A stretch of DNA of 64,000 bases from DATJGR01 sp963735085. Its GTDB lineage: Bacteria; Pseudomonadota; Gammaproteobacteria; Pseudomonadales; Azotimanducaceae. Position 1 is the stretch's first letter. Each line of letters starts with the position of its first letter. The notes under the pieces were generated by a model. It did no database searches and was not told the origin of the DNA. It saw only the letters and a list, made by a program, of their open reading frames with translations. The position numbers and the translations under genes were made by a program. The DNA is taken from the NCBI GenBank assembly GCA_963735085.1, contig CAVTJP010000005.1:434001-498000 (forward strand), in the 5' to 3' direction. Of the stretch, positions 16,330-25,789 are shown piece after piece.

Positions 16330-17774
16330 CGCAGTGGGAGAGCGTCATCGGTCTGGAGATCCATGTACAACTGGCGACCGCGTCGAAGATATTCTCGGGT
16401 GCCAGCACCGTATTCGGTGCACCTCCGAACAGCCAGGCGAGTGCAGTAGACATCGCGCTGCCCGGGACCTTACCGGTACTGAACGAAGCAGCGGTGCGTA
16501 TGGCAGTGGCGTTCGGCGTTGCCATCGGAGCGCACGTCAGCACTCGGTGCGTCTTCGATCGCAAAAACTACTTCTATCCGGATCTGCCGAAGGGCTATCA
16601 GATCAGTCAGTTTCTGCACCCGATCGTCGGTGCCGGGCACGTCGATGTGCGTCTCGACGACGGCTCGATGCGTACGATACGGATCACGCGTGCTCACCTG
16701 GAAGAAGACGCCGGCAAATCGCTGCACGAGGCCACCGCCGGCATGACGGGTATCGATCTGAACCGTGCCGGTATGCCGTTGCTCGAAATCGTCTCGGAGC
16801 CGGACCTGCGCAACGCAAAAGATGCGGCCGCATACTTTCGTCAGATGCACACGCTGGTGCGCTACCTCGCGATATGCGACGGCAATCTGAACGAAGGTTC
16901 GATGCGCTGCGACGCCAATGTCTCCGTGCGGCCGGCCGGCAGCGCCGACCTCGGCGAGCGCACTGAAATAAAGAACCTCAATTCATTTCGCTTCCTCGAG
17001 CGCGCCATCGACAACGAAATCGCCAGGCAGATCGAGGTGATTGAATCCGGCGGCCGAGTGCGAAGGGAAACGCGCCTGTACGATCCCGACCGCGACGAGA
17101 CGCGCACGATGCGCAGCAAGGAACTGTCGGACGACTACCGCTACTTTCCGGAGCCTGATCTGCTGCCGGTCGTCATCGACGAGGCATTCATCACCGAAGT
17201 GCGCGCCGCCCTGCCCGAACTGCCGCAGCAGAAGCGCGCACGCTATGTCAATGAACTCGGACTGTCCGACTACGATGCAGCATGGCTCACCGACGACCCC
17301 GGTGTGGCGCGGTTCTTCGAATCGGTGCTCGCAGTGTCCGGTGAGGTGAAGCTTACCGCCAACTGGATCATGGGGGACTGGTCCGCGGTGTTGAATCGAA
17401 GTGAACTGGGCGCCGATTGCAGCGCCGTCAGCGCGGATCAACTCGGCACGCTGATTGCCCGCGTTCATGCCGGCACGATCACCGGAAAGGTTGCGAAATC
17501 GTTGTTCGAATCACTCTGGAATGCTGCGGATCCCGAACGCGATGTCGACGCGCTGATTCGCGAGCAGGGCCTGGAGCAGGTATCGGACAGCGCGGCACTG
17601 GCGCAGGTGATCACCGAGATCGTCGATGCGAATCCCGCGCAGGTCGCTCAGTTCCGAGCCGGCAAAGAAAAGGTACTCGGCTTCTTCGTTGGCCAGATCA
17701 TGAAGGCGACCGAAGGTCGCGCCAATCCCCAAAAAGTCAACGCGCTGCTGCGTAAGGCACTGTCGGAAGAATGA
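16326..17774 (+). CDS. gatB: Aspartyl/glutamyl-tRNA amidotransferase subunit B
   Basis: This 482-residue GatB activates the misacylated tRNA by phosphorylation and receives ammonia from GatA. Family signatures include WESVIGLEIHVQL at the N-terminus, the RKNYFYPDLPKGYQISQ segment, and the C-terminal YqeY-like domain that binds tRNA (MKATEGRANPQKVNALLRKAL). It overlaps gatA by four bases (ATGA). A complete GatCAB suggests that the organism lacks a glutaminyl- and/or asparaginyl-tRNA synthetase; which one cannot be told from this window. Confidence 0.97.
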   Translation: MTQWESVIGLEIHVQLATASKIFSGASTVFGAPPNSQASAVDIALPGTLPVLNEAAVRMAVAFGVAIGAHVSTRCVFDRKNYFYPDLPKGYQISQFLHPIVGAGHVDVRLDDGSMRTIRITRAHLEEDAGKSLHEATAGMTGIDLNRAGMPLLEIVSEPDLRNAKDAAAYFRQMHTLVRYLAICDGNLNEGSMRCDANVSVRPAGSADLGERTEIKNLNSFRFLERAIDNEIARQIEVIESGGRVRRETRLYDPDRDETRTMRSKELSDDYRYFPEPDLLPVVIDEAFITEVRAALPELPQQKRARYVNELGLSDYDAAWLTDDPGVARFFESVLAVSGEVKLTANWIMGDWSAVLNRSELGADCSAVSADQLGTLIARVHAGTITGKVAKSLFESLWNAADPERDVDALIREQGLEQVSDSAALAQVITEIVDANPAQVAQFRAGKEKVLGFFVGQIMKATEGRANPQKVNALLRKALSEE

Positions 17775-17883
17775 TCGTTGGCACGGAGCAGAACTTATGA
17801 ATATAACCAAAGCGCCTGAACAACCGCTACGAAACTGCCCAGACTGACATTAGAATGACCGCCCCTTAAGCGAACGCCTCACC

Positions 17884-18793
17884 ATGGCCGGTTATCAGAT
17901 CACCCATCTCAAACAACTCGAAAGCGAGAGCATCCGCATCATTCGCGAGGTGGCCGCCGAATTCGAGAAGCCGGTGATGCTGTATTCGATCGGTAAGGAC
18001 TCCACGGTATTGTTGCACCTGGCGCGTAAGGCCTTCTTTCCGGGGCCGGTGCCGTTCCCGTTGATGCACATCGATACAACGTGGAAGTTCCGCGAAATGA
18101 TCGCATTCCGCGATCGCGTCGCGAAGGAAATGAACCTCGAGATGATCGTGTACACGAATCAGGACGGCGCCCGAAATGGCGTCACGCCGTTCACTTACGG
18201 ATCGAAGAAATATACCGACATCATGAAAACTCAGGCGCTCCTGCAGGCGCTGGATCAACACAAATTCGATGCGGCATTCGGCGGCGCGCGCCGCGACGAA
18301 GAGAAGGCACGCGCGAAGGAGCGCGTGTATTCGGTGCGGGACTCGAACCACCGCTGGGATCCGAAGAACCAACGCCCGGAACTGTGGAGCCTGTACAACG
18401 GCAACATCAACCGCGGCGAGGAAGTAAGGGTATTTCCTCTGTCGAATTGGACCGAACTCGACGTCTGGCAATACATCTACCTCGAGAAACTCGAGATCGT
18501 GCCTTTGTATTTCGCTGCGGAGCGTCCTGTCGTCGAACGCGATGGCACGTTGATCATGATCGACGACGATCGCTACCCACTGGCTGACGGCGAAGTGCCG
18601 CAAATGCGCACCGTTCGTTTTCGAACGCTGGGTTGTTACCCGTTGTCCGGCGCAGTCGAATCGAACTGCAGCGTCACTGCCGGAGATCATTCAGGAAATG
18701 CTGCTGACAAAGTATTCCGAACGTCAGGGCAGGTTGATCGACCACGACGGCGCTGGATCGATGGAACAGAAGAAGCGCGAAGGATACTTCTAG
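17884..18793 (+). CDS. cysD: Sulfate adenylyltransferase subunit 2, 3' end frameshifted
   Basis: CysD is the ATP-pyrophosphatase subunit of ATP sulfurylase, making APS from sulfate. The first 261 residues are a normal CysD, with the PP-loop SIGKDSTVLLHLARKAFFPG and FGGARRDEEKARAKER. After GAVESN one extra T at 18667 shifts the frame, so as written translation runs on to 18810 with an unrelated tail. Removing the T restores the usual end (LPEIIQEMLLTKYSERQGR to KKREGYF, stop at 18791-18793) and about 302 residues. The missing stretch is conserved, so this is either a sequence error or a recent inactivating mutation. cysNC follows 13 bases later. Confidence 0.88.
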
Positions 18794-18806
18794 TGGTCAT
18801 CGAGTC

Positions 18807-20731
18807 ATGAGCCATCAATCCGACCTGATCTCACACGATATCCTCGCCTATCTCGAACAGCACGAGCGCAAGGAAATCCTGCGATTTCTCACCTGCGGTA
18901 GCGTGGATGACGGCAAGAGCACACTGATCGGGCGCCTTCTGCACGACTCGAAGATGATCTATGAGGATCAACTCGAATCGGTCCGCTCGAAACAAACCGG
19001 GTGACGATGGTGAGTTCGATCTCGCGCTACTCGTCGACGGATCTGCAGGCGGAACGCGAACAGGGCATCACCATCGATGTCGCATACCGGTACTTCTCCA
19101 CGGCCAAACGTAAATTCATCATCGCCGACACGCCCGGACACGAGCAGTACACGCGCAACATGGCAACCGGCGCGTCCGGCTGCGATGTCGCGGTGATTCT
19201 GATCGATGCGCGCAGCGGCGTGCTCACGCAGACGCGCCGTCACACGTTCATCGCCGCGCTGCTCGGCATTCGGCACGTCATCGTCGCGATCAACAAGATG
19301 GACCTGGTCGAGTTCCAGGAGAGTGTCTTCGACGCGATCCGCTCCGAATACAACGCGTTCACCGCGAACCTCGGCATCGACGATCTACAGTTCATTCCCA
19401 TCTCGGCACTACGCGGCGACAACGTCGTCGAAAAAACCTCAGCGATGCCGTGGTATCAGGGCAGCACCTTGATGCACCTGTTGGAGAACGTGCAGATCGC
19501 GTCGGACCGCAACTTCAGCGACTTCCGTTTCGCAGTGCAGCGCGTCAACAGACCCGACTCAAGCTTTCGTGGCTACAGCGGCACCGTACAGAGCGGTATC
19601 GTGCGGCCGGGCGACCAGATTGTCGTGCTGCCGTCGGGTAAAACATCCACCGTCGCGCGAATCGTCACGATGGACGGCGACCTCGCCGAGGCGTTCCCGC
19701 CGCTGGCGGTGACGTTGACGTTGACGAGCGAGATCGATATCAGCCGTGGCGACATGCTGGTTACCGCGGGCAACCTGCCGTGCGTCGAAGATCGTTTCGA
19801 CGCACAATTGGTATGGATGGCGGACGAACCGCTGGTGCCAGGTAAACAGTACGTGATCAAACACGGCACGAAGCAACTGTTCGGCCGCGTTTCGGCAATT
19901 CGTCATCGCGTCGACATCAACACGCTCGAGCAGGTTCCTGCCGCGACGTTTGCACTCAATGAAATCGGCCGCTGCGAATTCACGCTGTCGGAACCCGTGC
20001 CATTCGACGCGTATGCCGACAATCGCGAGACCGGCGCGTTCATCGTGATCGACCGCATCAACAATCACACCATCGGTGCTGGCATGATCTGCCCGCCGAG
20101 CGGCAGCGCCGCAAAGGACCACTGGGACGAGACACCGCACGGCCAATTGAGTGGGCGTCGCTCACCGGTGACCGCAATCGAGCGCGAGCAGCGTCTCGGA
20201 CAGCGGCCAGCAACAGTATTGCTGACGGGGTTGTCGAAGACCGGCAAGTCCGCGATCGCCAATGCGGTGGAGCGGCACCTGTTCGACATGGGCCGGCTCG
20301 CGACTGTGCTCGATGGTCAGGACTTCCGCCTTGGCATGAGCCGCGACCTGGGCTTCACAGCGTCGGACCGCTCCGAGAACATGCGCCGCGCGGCGGAAGC
20401 GGCGAAGCTGATCAACGATGCCGGCGTCATTTGCCTCACTGCGTTCGTGGTACCGCACGAGCAGGTACGTGGCCGCGCGCGAGACGTGATCGGCACCGAC
20501 CGGTTCCTCGAGGTCTACCTGCACGCGCCACTCACGGTGCTGAAGAGCCGCGATACCCAGGGCATGTACGCCGCGGCAGAACGCGGCGAACTGCCGAGTT
20601 TCCCGGGTGTGACAAGCGAGTTCGAGGTTCCGACCGGGGCCGAACTGGTGCTGGATACCGCCGCGCTGGGAATCGATGCGTGCGCGCTGCGCATCATCGA
20701 ATTGCTGCGCCAGCGCGGCGTCATTCACTGA
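18807..20731 (+). CDS. cysNC: Bifunctional sulfate adenylyltransferase subunit 1/APS kinase, two frameshifts
   Basis: The gene fuses the CysN GTPase (regulatory subunit of ATP sulfurylase) to CysC, which phosphorylates APS to PAPS. CysN motifs are GSVDDGKST, DTPGHEQYTRNM and NKMD; CysC has the P-loop GLSKTGKSA and the DGQDFRLGMSRDLGF segment in the last 190 residues. As written it is broken: one extra T at 19002 creates TGA, and another at 19042 restores the main frame. With both removed the segment reads DDGEFDLALLVDGLQAEREQGIT, as in intact homologues, giving about 640 residues. The downstream frame alone (from 19001) lacks the P-loop and could not work as a GTPase. The cause is probably the same as in cysD. 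Confidence 0.88.
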
Positions 20732-20818
20732 GGGTCGCCTCGCATGAGAGTCACGCGCGACTAACGTCCAGGACATGTCGCGGCAATCGCCAGAGTCAAT
20801 TCATCGAACGGAGACACC

Positions 20819-21844
20819 ATGACCATCCAAACCGATGTCGTCATCGTCGGCGCGGGGCCTTGCGGCCTATTTCAGATTTTCGAGCTTGGCCTGCTTGGCC
20901 TGAAGGCGCACATCGTCGACGCGCTGCCGAAGCCCGGCGGTCAATGCACGGAGTTGTACCCCGACAAGCCCATCTACGACATTCCGGCCATTCCGATGTG
21001 CGACGCGCAAGACCTCGTGAATCGCCTGATGAAACAGATCGAGCCGTTCGGCGCGACGTTCCACCTCGACCAGCAGGTGACCGCCGTGCAGAAGCACGAG
21101 GATGGCACGTTCAGCGTTACGACGAGCGCCGGCACCGAACTGGATTGCAAGGCGGTCGTCATTGCCGGTGGCGTCGGCTCGTTTCAACCGATGCCGCTGC
21201 GCGTGGATGGTGTCGACGACCTCGTCGACCGGCACGTATTTTATCGCATCAAGGATCCAAGCCTTTATCACGGCAAGGATCTCGTCGTGCTCGGCGGCGG
21301 CGACTCGGCATTCGACTGGGCGCTGGAACTCGCGCCGAAAGCCAAATCAATGACGTTGATTCACCGCAGCGACAAATTCCGCGCCGCGCCGGCATCGGTT
21401 GCGAAAATGCAGCAACTGGTTGCCGAAGGGACGATGCAGTTCAGAGTTGGCAGCGTCGTTGGATTCGATCTGGACGCAGCGCGCCTGCAGCAGGTCGAAG
21501 TGCGCGCTCCGGACGAATCGTTGGCAAAGCTGTCGCTCGATCACCTGCTGGTGTTCTTTGGCCTGTCGCCAAAACTAGGACCGATCGCGGAGTGGGGGCT
21601 CGGCCTCGAAAAAAACCAGATCGCGACCGACACAGAAAAGTTCGAGAGCAACGTGCCCGGCATTTACGCAGTCGGCGACATTGCCACCTATCCAGGCAAG
21701 AAAAAGCTGATCCTGTCCGGCTTCCACGAAGCCGCGCTGGCCGCCTTCGCGATCAAAGCGCGCATCGAGCCCGACAAGAAGGTCCATCTGCAGTACACGA
21801 CCACGAGTCCGATCATGCATCAGCGGTTGGGGGTGAAAGACTGA
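20819..21844 (+). CDS. Thioredoxin reductase-like ferredoxin/flavodoxin--NADP+ reductase
   Basis: The 341-residue flavoprotein belongs to the TrxR-like ferredoxin-NADP+ reductase group. The N-terminal FAD motif VGAGPCGLFQIFELG, the PGGQCTELYP segment and the NADPH motif VVLGGGDSAFDWALELA are present, while the redox CxxC of thioredoxin reductase is absent, which defines the group. It transfers electrons between NADPH and ferredoxin. It is 87 bases downstream of cysNC on the same strand and might supply reducing power for sulfur assimilation, but that link is inferred from position only. The C-terminal YTTTSPIMHQRLGV tail is typical of the family. Confidence 0.9.
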   Translation: MTIQTDVVIVGAGPCGLFQIFELGLLGLKAHIVDALPKPGGQCTELYPDKPIYDIPAIPMCDAQDLVNRLMKQIEPFGATFHLDQQVTAVQKHEDGTFSVTTSAGTELDCKAVVIAGGVGSFQPMPLRVDGVDDLVDRHVFYRIKDPSLYHGKDLVVLGGGDSAFDWALELAPKAKSMTLIHRSDKFRAAPASVAKMQQLVAEGTMQFRVGSVVGFDLDAARLQQVEVRAPDESLAKLSLDHLLVFFGLSPKLGPIAEWGLGLEKNQIATDTEKFESNVPGIYAVGDIATYPGKKKLILSGFHEAALAAFAIKARIEPDKKVHLQYTTTSPIMHQRLGVKD

Positions 21845-21872
21845 CGGAGCGGCAGCACTCGACGCATCGCGG

Positions 21873-22562
21873 TCACCCCGGTAGTCGAGCGCCGAGCGTC
21901 AACAGATACACAGGTTCGTCGAGTTTCAAATCGCCCGCGGCGCCAAAATCGAAATCGTCATTCGCGTAGCGGACGCTGGCGCCGAACGTGAAACCGCTGT
22001 CGAGCACGAACTCGATACCCGCGCGGCCATACGCGACGAACGAGCCGTCGTTCTCATCTTCACCACCGCCGATACTCGACGGCGTGCTGTCATTGTTGTT
22101 GTTGTCATGCAACCACGCCCACGTCAGCGACGGGCCACCCGCAACATAAAATCGCACGTTGCGCGACAGATTTACGCTGACAACGCCACCCATGAACACG
22201 CCGAACGCGTAGAACGTGTTGTCGAAGCGGACCTGCACGCTAGTGCCACCATTGCTCGTGCCGCGAAACTCGGTATTGCCGTTTTTCCAGGCTCCGACCC
22301 CGCCGCCTTCGAAGCCAATCTGCCATGCGCCGGTACCCCAAAGCTGCTGGGCGGCGCCGCCACCGAACGGCAACGTACCGAGATCACCGAGCACCTTATC
22401 GCCGGTTTGTACGTCCGTCGCCTTCCAACTGTCGTCCTGGGTGCCGAGGGCGCCCAGCCATGCCTCCAGGTAGATCGTAGGCGATGTCGCGGCGGGCATC
22501 TCCGCCGCGTTGACGTGGAATGCCACAAACAGTGCGAGCAGCACAAGCAGCGATGACTTCAT
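21873..22562 (-). CDS. Outer membrane beta-barrel protein, unknown function
   Basis: The 229-residue protein begins with a signal peptide (MKSSLLVLLALFVAFHVNAAE, cleavage likely after NAA). The rest alternates hydrophobic and polar residues with many glycines, as in small outer membrane barrels (for example FYVAGGPSLTWAWLH and FTFGASVRYANDDFDFGA), and it ends in a short polar tail. An Asn/Asp-rich loop (HDNNNNDST) followed by EDENDGS is probably surface exposed and acidic enough to bind cations. It is convergent with the ferredoxin reductase gene, 28 bases away. No specific function can be assigned; OmpW- or OmpA-type barrels are the closest in general character. Confidence 0.7.
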   Translation of the reverse strand: MKSSLLVLLALFVAFHVNAAEMPAATSPTIYLEAWLGALGTQDDSWKATDVQTGDKVLGDLGTLPFGGGAAQQLWGTGAWQIGFEGGGVGAWKNGNTEFRGTSNGGTSVQVRFDNTFYAFGVFMGGVVSVNLSRNVRFYVAGGPSLTWAWLHDNNNNDSTPSSIGGGEDENDGSFVAYGRAGIEFVLDSGFTFGASVRYANDDFDFGAAGDLKLDEPVYLLTLGARLPG

Positions 22563-22736
22563 GACTTCAGTCCAAATCGGGCGCGCTACTTTGGCATAGA
22601 ACGCGAGTCTGGTTGTGATCCTGGCGACGCCGGTGGTGTGTTACGAATTGTCTATCTCGACTCGAGCACCTACTGCACCCTTAGCGACGGCGTCAGAAAG
22701 GGATGGTAGGTTGGTCTACGCTGCAAACGAGTATGA

Positions 22737-23279
22737 GTGTCTCAGCTGCGCAAGTTCATTCAACGGTTCGTGCCATCACCGCAGTCTCTGCGCGAACATC
22801 CCGGGCTGCGGCCGTTGGGCACACTTCTCTACAACTCCGAAATCTGGCATCTGCACAGGCGCTCCGTAGCTGGCGCCTGTTTCATTGGTCTGTTCTGCGC
22901 GTTCCTGCCAATTCCATTTCAAATGCTCGTGGCGGCCGCCATCGCGATTGCGACGCGTTGCAATCTGCCCATCGCCGTTGCGCTGGTGTGGATCACCAAT
23001 CCGCTGACGATGCCACCGTTGTTCTTCTTTGCGTACAAGCTCGGCGCGTGGTTGCTGCACTCACCGCTGATCGTGGACGCGAAACCCGATCTGCGCCTCG
23101 AGTGGTTATCGGAGCAGTTCGGCCGAATCTGGAAACCGCTGCTGCTCGGCCTGTTGCTGTGCGGCTGGGTCAGCGGCGTCACGGCATTCGTGCTGGTGCG
23201 AGTCGCCTGGCGGCTGAACGTGGTATGGCGCTGGAGAGAGCGCCGCCAGCGCCGCCGCGTCTCCAAACGCGGCGGGTAG
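22737..23279 (+). CDS. DUF2062 family membrane protein
   Basis: The 180-residue protein matches the DUF2062 pattern: an arginine-containing N-terminus (QRFVPSPQSLREHPGLRPLG), then hydrophobic segments GACFIGLFCAFLPIPFQML, ALVWITNPLTMPPLFFFAY and LLLGLLLCGWVSGVTAFVLV, and a strongly basic C-terminus (RWRERRQRRRVSKRGG). The motif FxPIPFQM with the later NPLTMPP is characteristic. The start is GTG at 22737. Function is unknown; in many proteobacteria it is a small inner membrane protein. It stands alone, in the opposite direction to the barrel protein. Confidence 0.85.
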   Translation: MSQLRKFIQRFVPSPQSLREHPGLRPLGTLLYNSEIWHLHRRSVAGACFIGLFCAFLPIPFQMLVAAAIAIATRCNLPIAVALVWITNPLTMPPLFFFAYKLGAWLLHSPLIVDAKPDLRLEWLSEQFGRIWKPLLLGLLLCGWVSGVTAFVLVRVAWRLNVVWRWRERRQRRRVSKRGG

Positions 23280-23342
23280 AAGAACCACCTAGAAGCGGCC
23301 AGCCGCTCTGACGCAACCATTCGCTCCCCCATCGTTGCCGCT

Positions 23343-23362
23343 CATACTGCAAGCGCAGTATG
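23343..23362. repeat. Small inverted repeat upstream of the thiolase pair
   Basis: CATACTGC and GCAGTATG form a perfect 8-bp stem around AAGC. It lies about 80 bases before the zinc-ribbon gene and 64 bases after the DUF2062 gene. It could be an operator for a dimeric repressor or a weak terminator; no T-run follows. Nothing else was recognised in 23280-23443. Confidence 0.35.
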
Positions 23363-23443
23363 CTTCCGCTTCTGCCTTAAGCCACGCGCATTAGACGCAC
23401 GCTAGACACACGCTCGAACAAACACAAAAGAGGGACACGCTCC

Positions 23444-23863
23444 ATGACCACCGCCAAGCCACTGCCCGCAGTGGATTTTCTGAAGATTCCCGAGACCGGC
23501 GAGCCGTATCTCGAAGGCCTCAAATGCAAAAGCTGCGGCGCCATCTATCTCGGTGCGCGTGCGGTGTGCTCGAAATGCGGCGCGCGCGATCAGCTCGCCG
23601 CACACAAGCTTGGCACGAAGGGCAAGCTGTACGCCTATTCGATCGTACATCGGTCGTTCCCGGGCGTGGAAGTACCGTACATCTCGGCCATCGTCGACCT
23701 AGAAGGCGGCGGCACATTGAAAGGCAACCTGATCAACATCGAACCCGATCCGAAGAACCTGAAGTTCGACATGCCCGTCGACATCGTCATCAAGGATGCC
23801 GGGCGTAAGGATCGCGAAGGCAATTCGTATCTCGCATACTTTTTTCAACCCCGGGCTGCGTAA
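23444..23863 (+). CDS. Zn-ribbon/OB-fold (DUF35) protein, thiolase partner
   Basis: The 139-residue protein has an N-terminal rubredoxin-like zinc ribbon (CKSCG at about residues 28-32 and CSKCG at about 44-48) followed by an OB-fold domain (YSIVHRSFPGVEVPYISAIVDLEGGGTLKGNL). Such DUF35 proteins form complexes with SCP2-type thiolases and are needed for acyl-CoA chain cleavage, for example in steroid side-chain degradation (Ltp2 with its DUF35 partner). The thiolase-like gene follows after 11 bases, which fits this pairing. Actual substrate unknown. Confidence 0.88.
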   Translation: MTTAKPLPAVDFLKIPETGEPYLEGLKCKSCGAIYLGARAVCSKCGARDQLAAHKLGTKGKLYAYSIVHRSFPGVEVPYISAIVDLEGGGTLKGNLINIEPDPKNLKFDMPVDIVIKDAGRKDREGNSYLAYFFQPRAA

Positions 23864-23874
23864 GGAGCAAGACA

Positions 23875-25020
23875 ATGAGTGATGTATATGTAGTCGGCGT
23901 CGATATGACGAAATTTCAAAAGGCCGGCACCGGTCCGAACGTGGACGTGCTTGGCTCCATCGCCGCGCTCGGCGCATTGGACGACTGCGGCCTGACAATT
24001 CAGGACATGCAGGCGTTCTATTGCGGCAACCTCGGTCAAGCCAGCGGCATGGTCGGGCAACGGATTCTGCAGCAGATCGGCCAGACCGGCATTCCCGTGG
24101 TCAACGTCGCAAACGCCTGCGCCACCGGCGCGACAGCGTTTCGTGAAGCGTGGACGGCCATCAAAGCCGGACTCTACGACAGCGTGCTTGCGGTAGGCGT
24201 AGAGAAGATGAGCTCCGGCCTGCTCGGCGGCGGCGGCAGCAGCGGCATCTCACGCGAGGGCCTGTTCGGTTCCGGCACGATGCCGGCGGTATTCGCCGAA
24301 GCCGGTATGGAACACACGCACAAATACGGCACGACGTTCGAGCAATTTGCCAAGGTGTCGGTGAAGAACCATCACCATTCGACGATGAATCCGAAAGCGA
24401 TGCTGCAGAAAGAGTTTTCGCTGCCGGATGTGATGAACGCCGAGATGATCGCGTACCCGAACACCAAGTTCATGTGCTCGATCAATGTCGATGGATCCGC
24501 CGCGGCGGTGCTGTGCTCCGAAAAGAAAGTCCGCGAACTCGGCTTGATGAAGCGTGCGGTCAAGGTTCGCGCATCGGTGATGACGTCGGATCCATGGCAG
24601 GAGCGCGATCTCGTGATGCCGGACGTCAACAGCTGCACGCGTCTCGCGGTGAAGCAGGCGTACGAGATGGCGGGCGTCGGTGCAAACGACATCAACCTCA
24701 TCGAGCTGCACGATTGCTTCGCGACCGCCGAGATTCTGCACTACGAAAACCTCGGTATCTGCAAAGACGGCGACGCCGGCATGATGATCGACACCGGCGC
24801 CACTGCGCTTGGCGGACGTATTCCCGTCAACGTCTCCGGTGGTTTGCTGTCGAAGGGCCATCCGCTGGGTGCCACCGGCATCGCGAACATCTACGAGGTG
24901 TGCACGCACCTGCGCGGTGAGGCCGGCAAACGTCAGGTGGAAGGCGCGCGTTTCGGCATGACGCACGTCATCGGTCTTGGCAGTGCCTGCGGTATTCACA
25001 TCCTCGAAAAAGCGGCCTAG
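23875..25020 (+). CDS. Thiolase family protein (SCP2/lipid-transfer type)
   Basis: The 381-residue protein is a thiolase-superfamily enzyme of the SCP2/lipid-transfer group. The nucleophilic cysteine is Cys82 in NACATGATAF; later motifs are HDCFATAE and GHPLGATGIANIYE, which carry the catalytic histidines. The C-terminal cysteine common in biosynthetic thiolases may be that in GLGSACGIH. With the preceding zinc-ribbon/OB protein it probably forms one complex that cleaves, or condenses, a bulky acyl-CoA. It could in principle supply acetoacetyl-CoA for the mevalonate genes at 41.7-48.3 kb, but the DUF35 partner points to catabolism instead. Confidence 0.88.
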   Translation: MSDVYVVGVDMTKFQKAGTGPNVDVLGSIAALGALDDCGLTIQDMQAFYCGNLGQASGMVGQRILQQIGQTGIPVVNVANACATGATAFREAWTAIKAGLYDSVLAVGVEKMSSGLLGGGGSSGISREGLFGSGTMPAVFAEAGMEHTHKYGTTFEQFAKVSVKNHHHSTMNPKAMLQKEFSLPDVMNAEMIAYPNTKFMCSINVDGSAAAVLCSEKKVRELGLMKRAVKVRASVMTSDPWQERDLVMPDVNSCTRLAVKQAYEMAGVGANDINLIELHDCFATAEILHYENLGICKDGDAGMMIDTGATALGGRIPVNVSGGLLSKGHPLGATGIANIYEVCTHLRGEAGKRQVEGARFGMTHVIGLGSACGIHILEKAA

Positions 25021-25069
25021 CTGAAAAACGCGGCGGCGGTCTCACGACCGCTGCCGCGACTCTTCCGTC

Positions 25070-25555
25070 ATGCGCATCGGCGTCGTCAGCGACACCCACA
25101 ACAATCTGAAGAACGTCGCCCGGATCGTCGAACTGTTCAACGCAGCGCGCGTCGAGCGCGTAATTCATACCGGCGACATCACGCAAGCAAAGACGATTCA
25201 CGCTTTCGCGGCGCTCGACGTACCGCTGTGGGGTGTGTTCGGTAACAACGATCAGGAGCGCGATGCGCTCGACGCGGCAATTTCCGAACGCGGATTCTGT
25301 TTCGTCGAACCACCGCTGACACTCGCCTGGCATGGCCGCAACATCATCGTCGTGCACGATCCGCGCGAGTTCGACGGCGCGCTGAACGCACAGCATCACC
25401 TCGCGCTCCACGGCCACACGCATCATCACCGGCTCGAACGCGTTCAATCGCAGTTGATATTCAATCCCGGCGAATGCGCGGGCCATCTCGAGGGCTACAA
25501 TGCCGTCGGCGTTGTCGACTTAGCTTCCCTCGACGCAGAATTGCTGCGCTTCTAA
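25070..25555 (+). CDS. YfcE/MJ0936-type metallophosphoesterase
   Basis: The 161-residue protein is a compact calcineurin-like phosphodiesterase. Metal-binding motifs are in order: D-x-H in VVSDTHNNL, GD in HTGDITQ, GNND in VFGNNDQE, and GHTHHHR near the C-terminus. Members hydrolyse phosphodiesters such as bis-pNPP and in some cases cyclic nucleotides; the natural substrate is usually unknown. It lies 49 bases after the thiolase on the same strand. The 234 bases that follow (25556-25789) hold no gene and no structure that I can see beyond the leader of the arylsulfatase remnant. Confidence 0.88.
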   Translation: MRIGVVSDTHNNLKNVARIVELFNAARVERVIHTGDITQAKTIHAFAALDVPLWGVFGNNDQERDALDAAISERGFCFVEPPLTLAWHGRNIIVVHDPREFDGALNAQHHLALHGHTHHHRLERVQSQLIFNPGECAGHLEGYNAVGVVDLASLDAELLRF

Positions 25556-25789
25556 CGCCCATCGCAACACGCGGCAACCGCACCGCCCGTTGCGCGGCGG
25601 CCATTGCGTGAAGAACACGACGCTACCGGGTTCGCCCGTTCGATCATCGAGTCGGTTCGATAGGTAGGAGCCGCAACTATCCGATTCGCCACGTTTGGCA
25701 GTATCCTGGGCCCCTTTTCCCGGTCGTCAGCAGCATATTCGACGTATTCGCCAATTGTTCATCCGCACTCACGGAGCAATCCCCCCCCA

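Noticed and set aside
17775..17883. TGGCACGG upstream of cysD as a sigma-54 -24 element.
   Set aside because: No TTGC-type -12 element at the required spacing; only half of the consensus is present.
20431..21969. A 512-residue plus-strand frame over cysNC and the ferredoxin reductase gene.
   Set aside because: Arg-rich translation with no recognisable domain, overlapping two certain genes.
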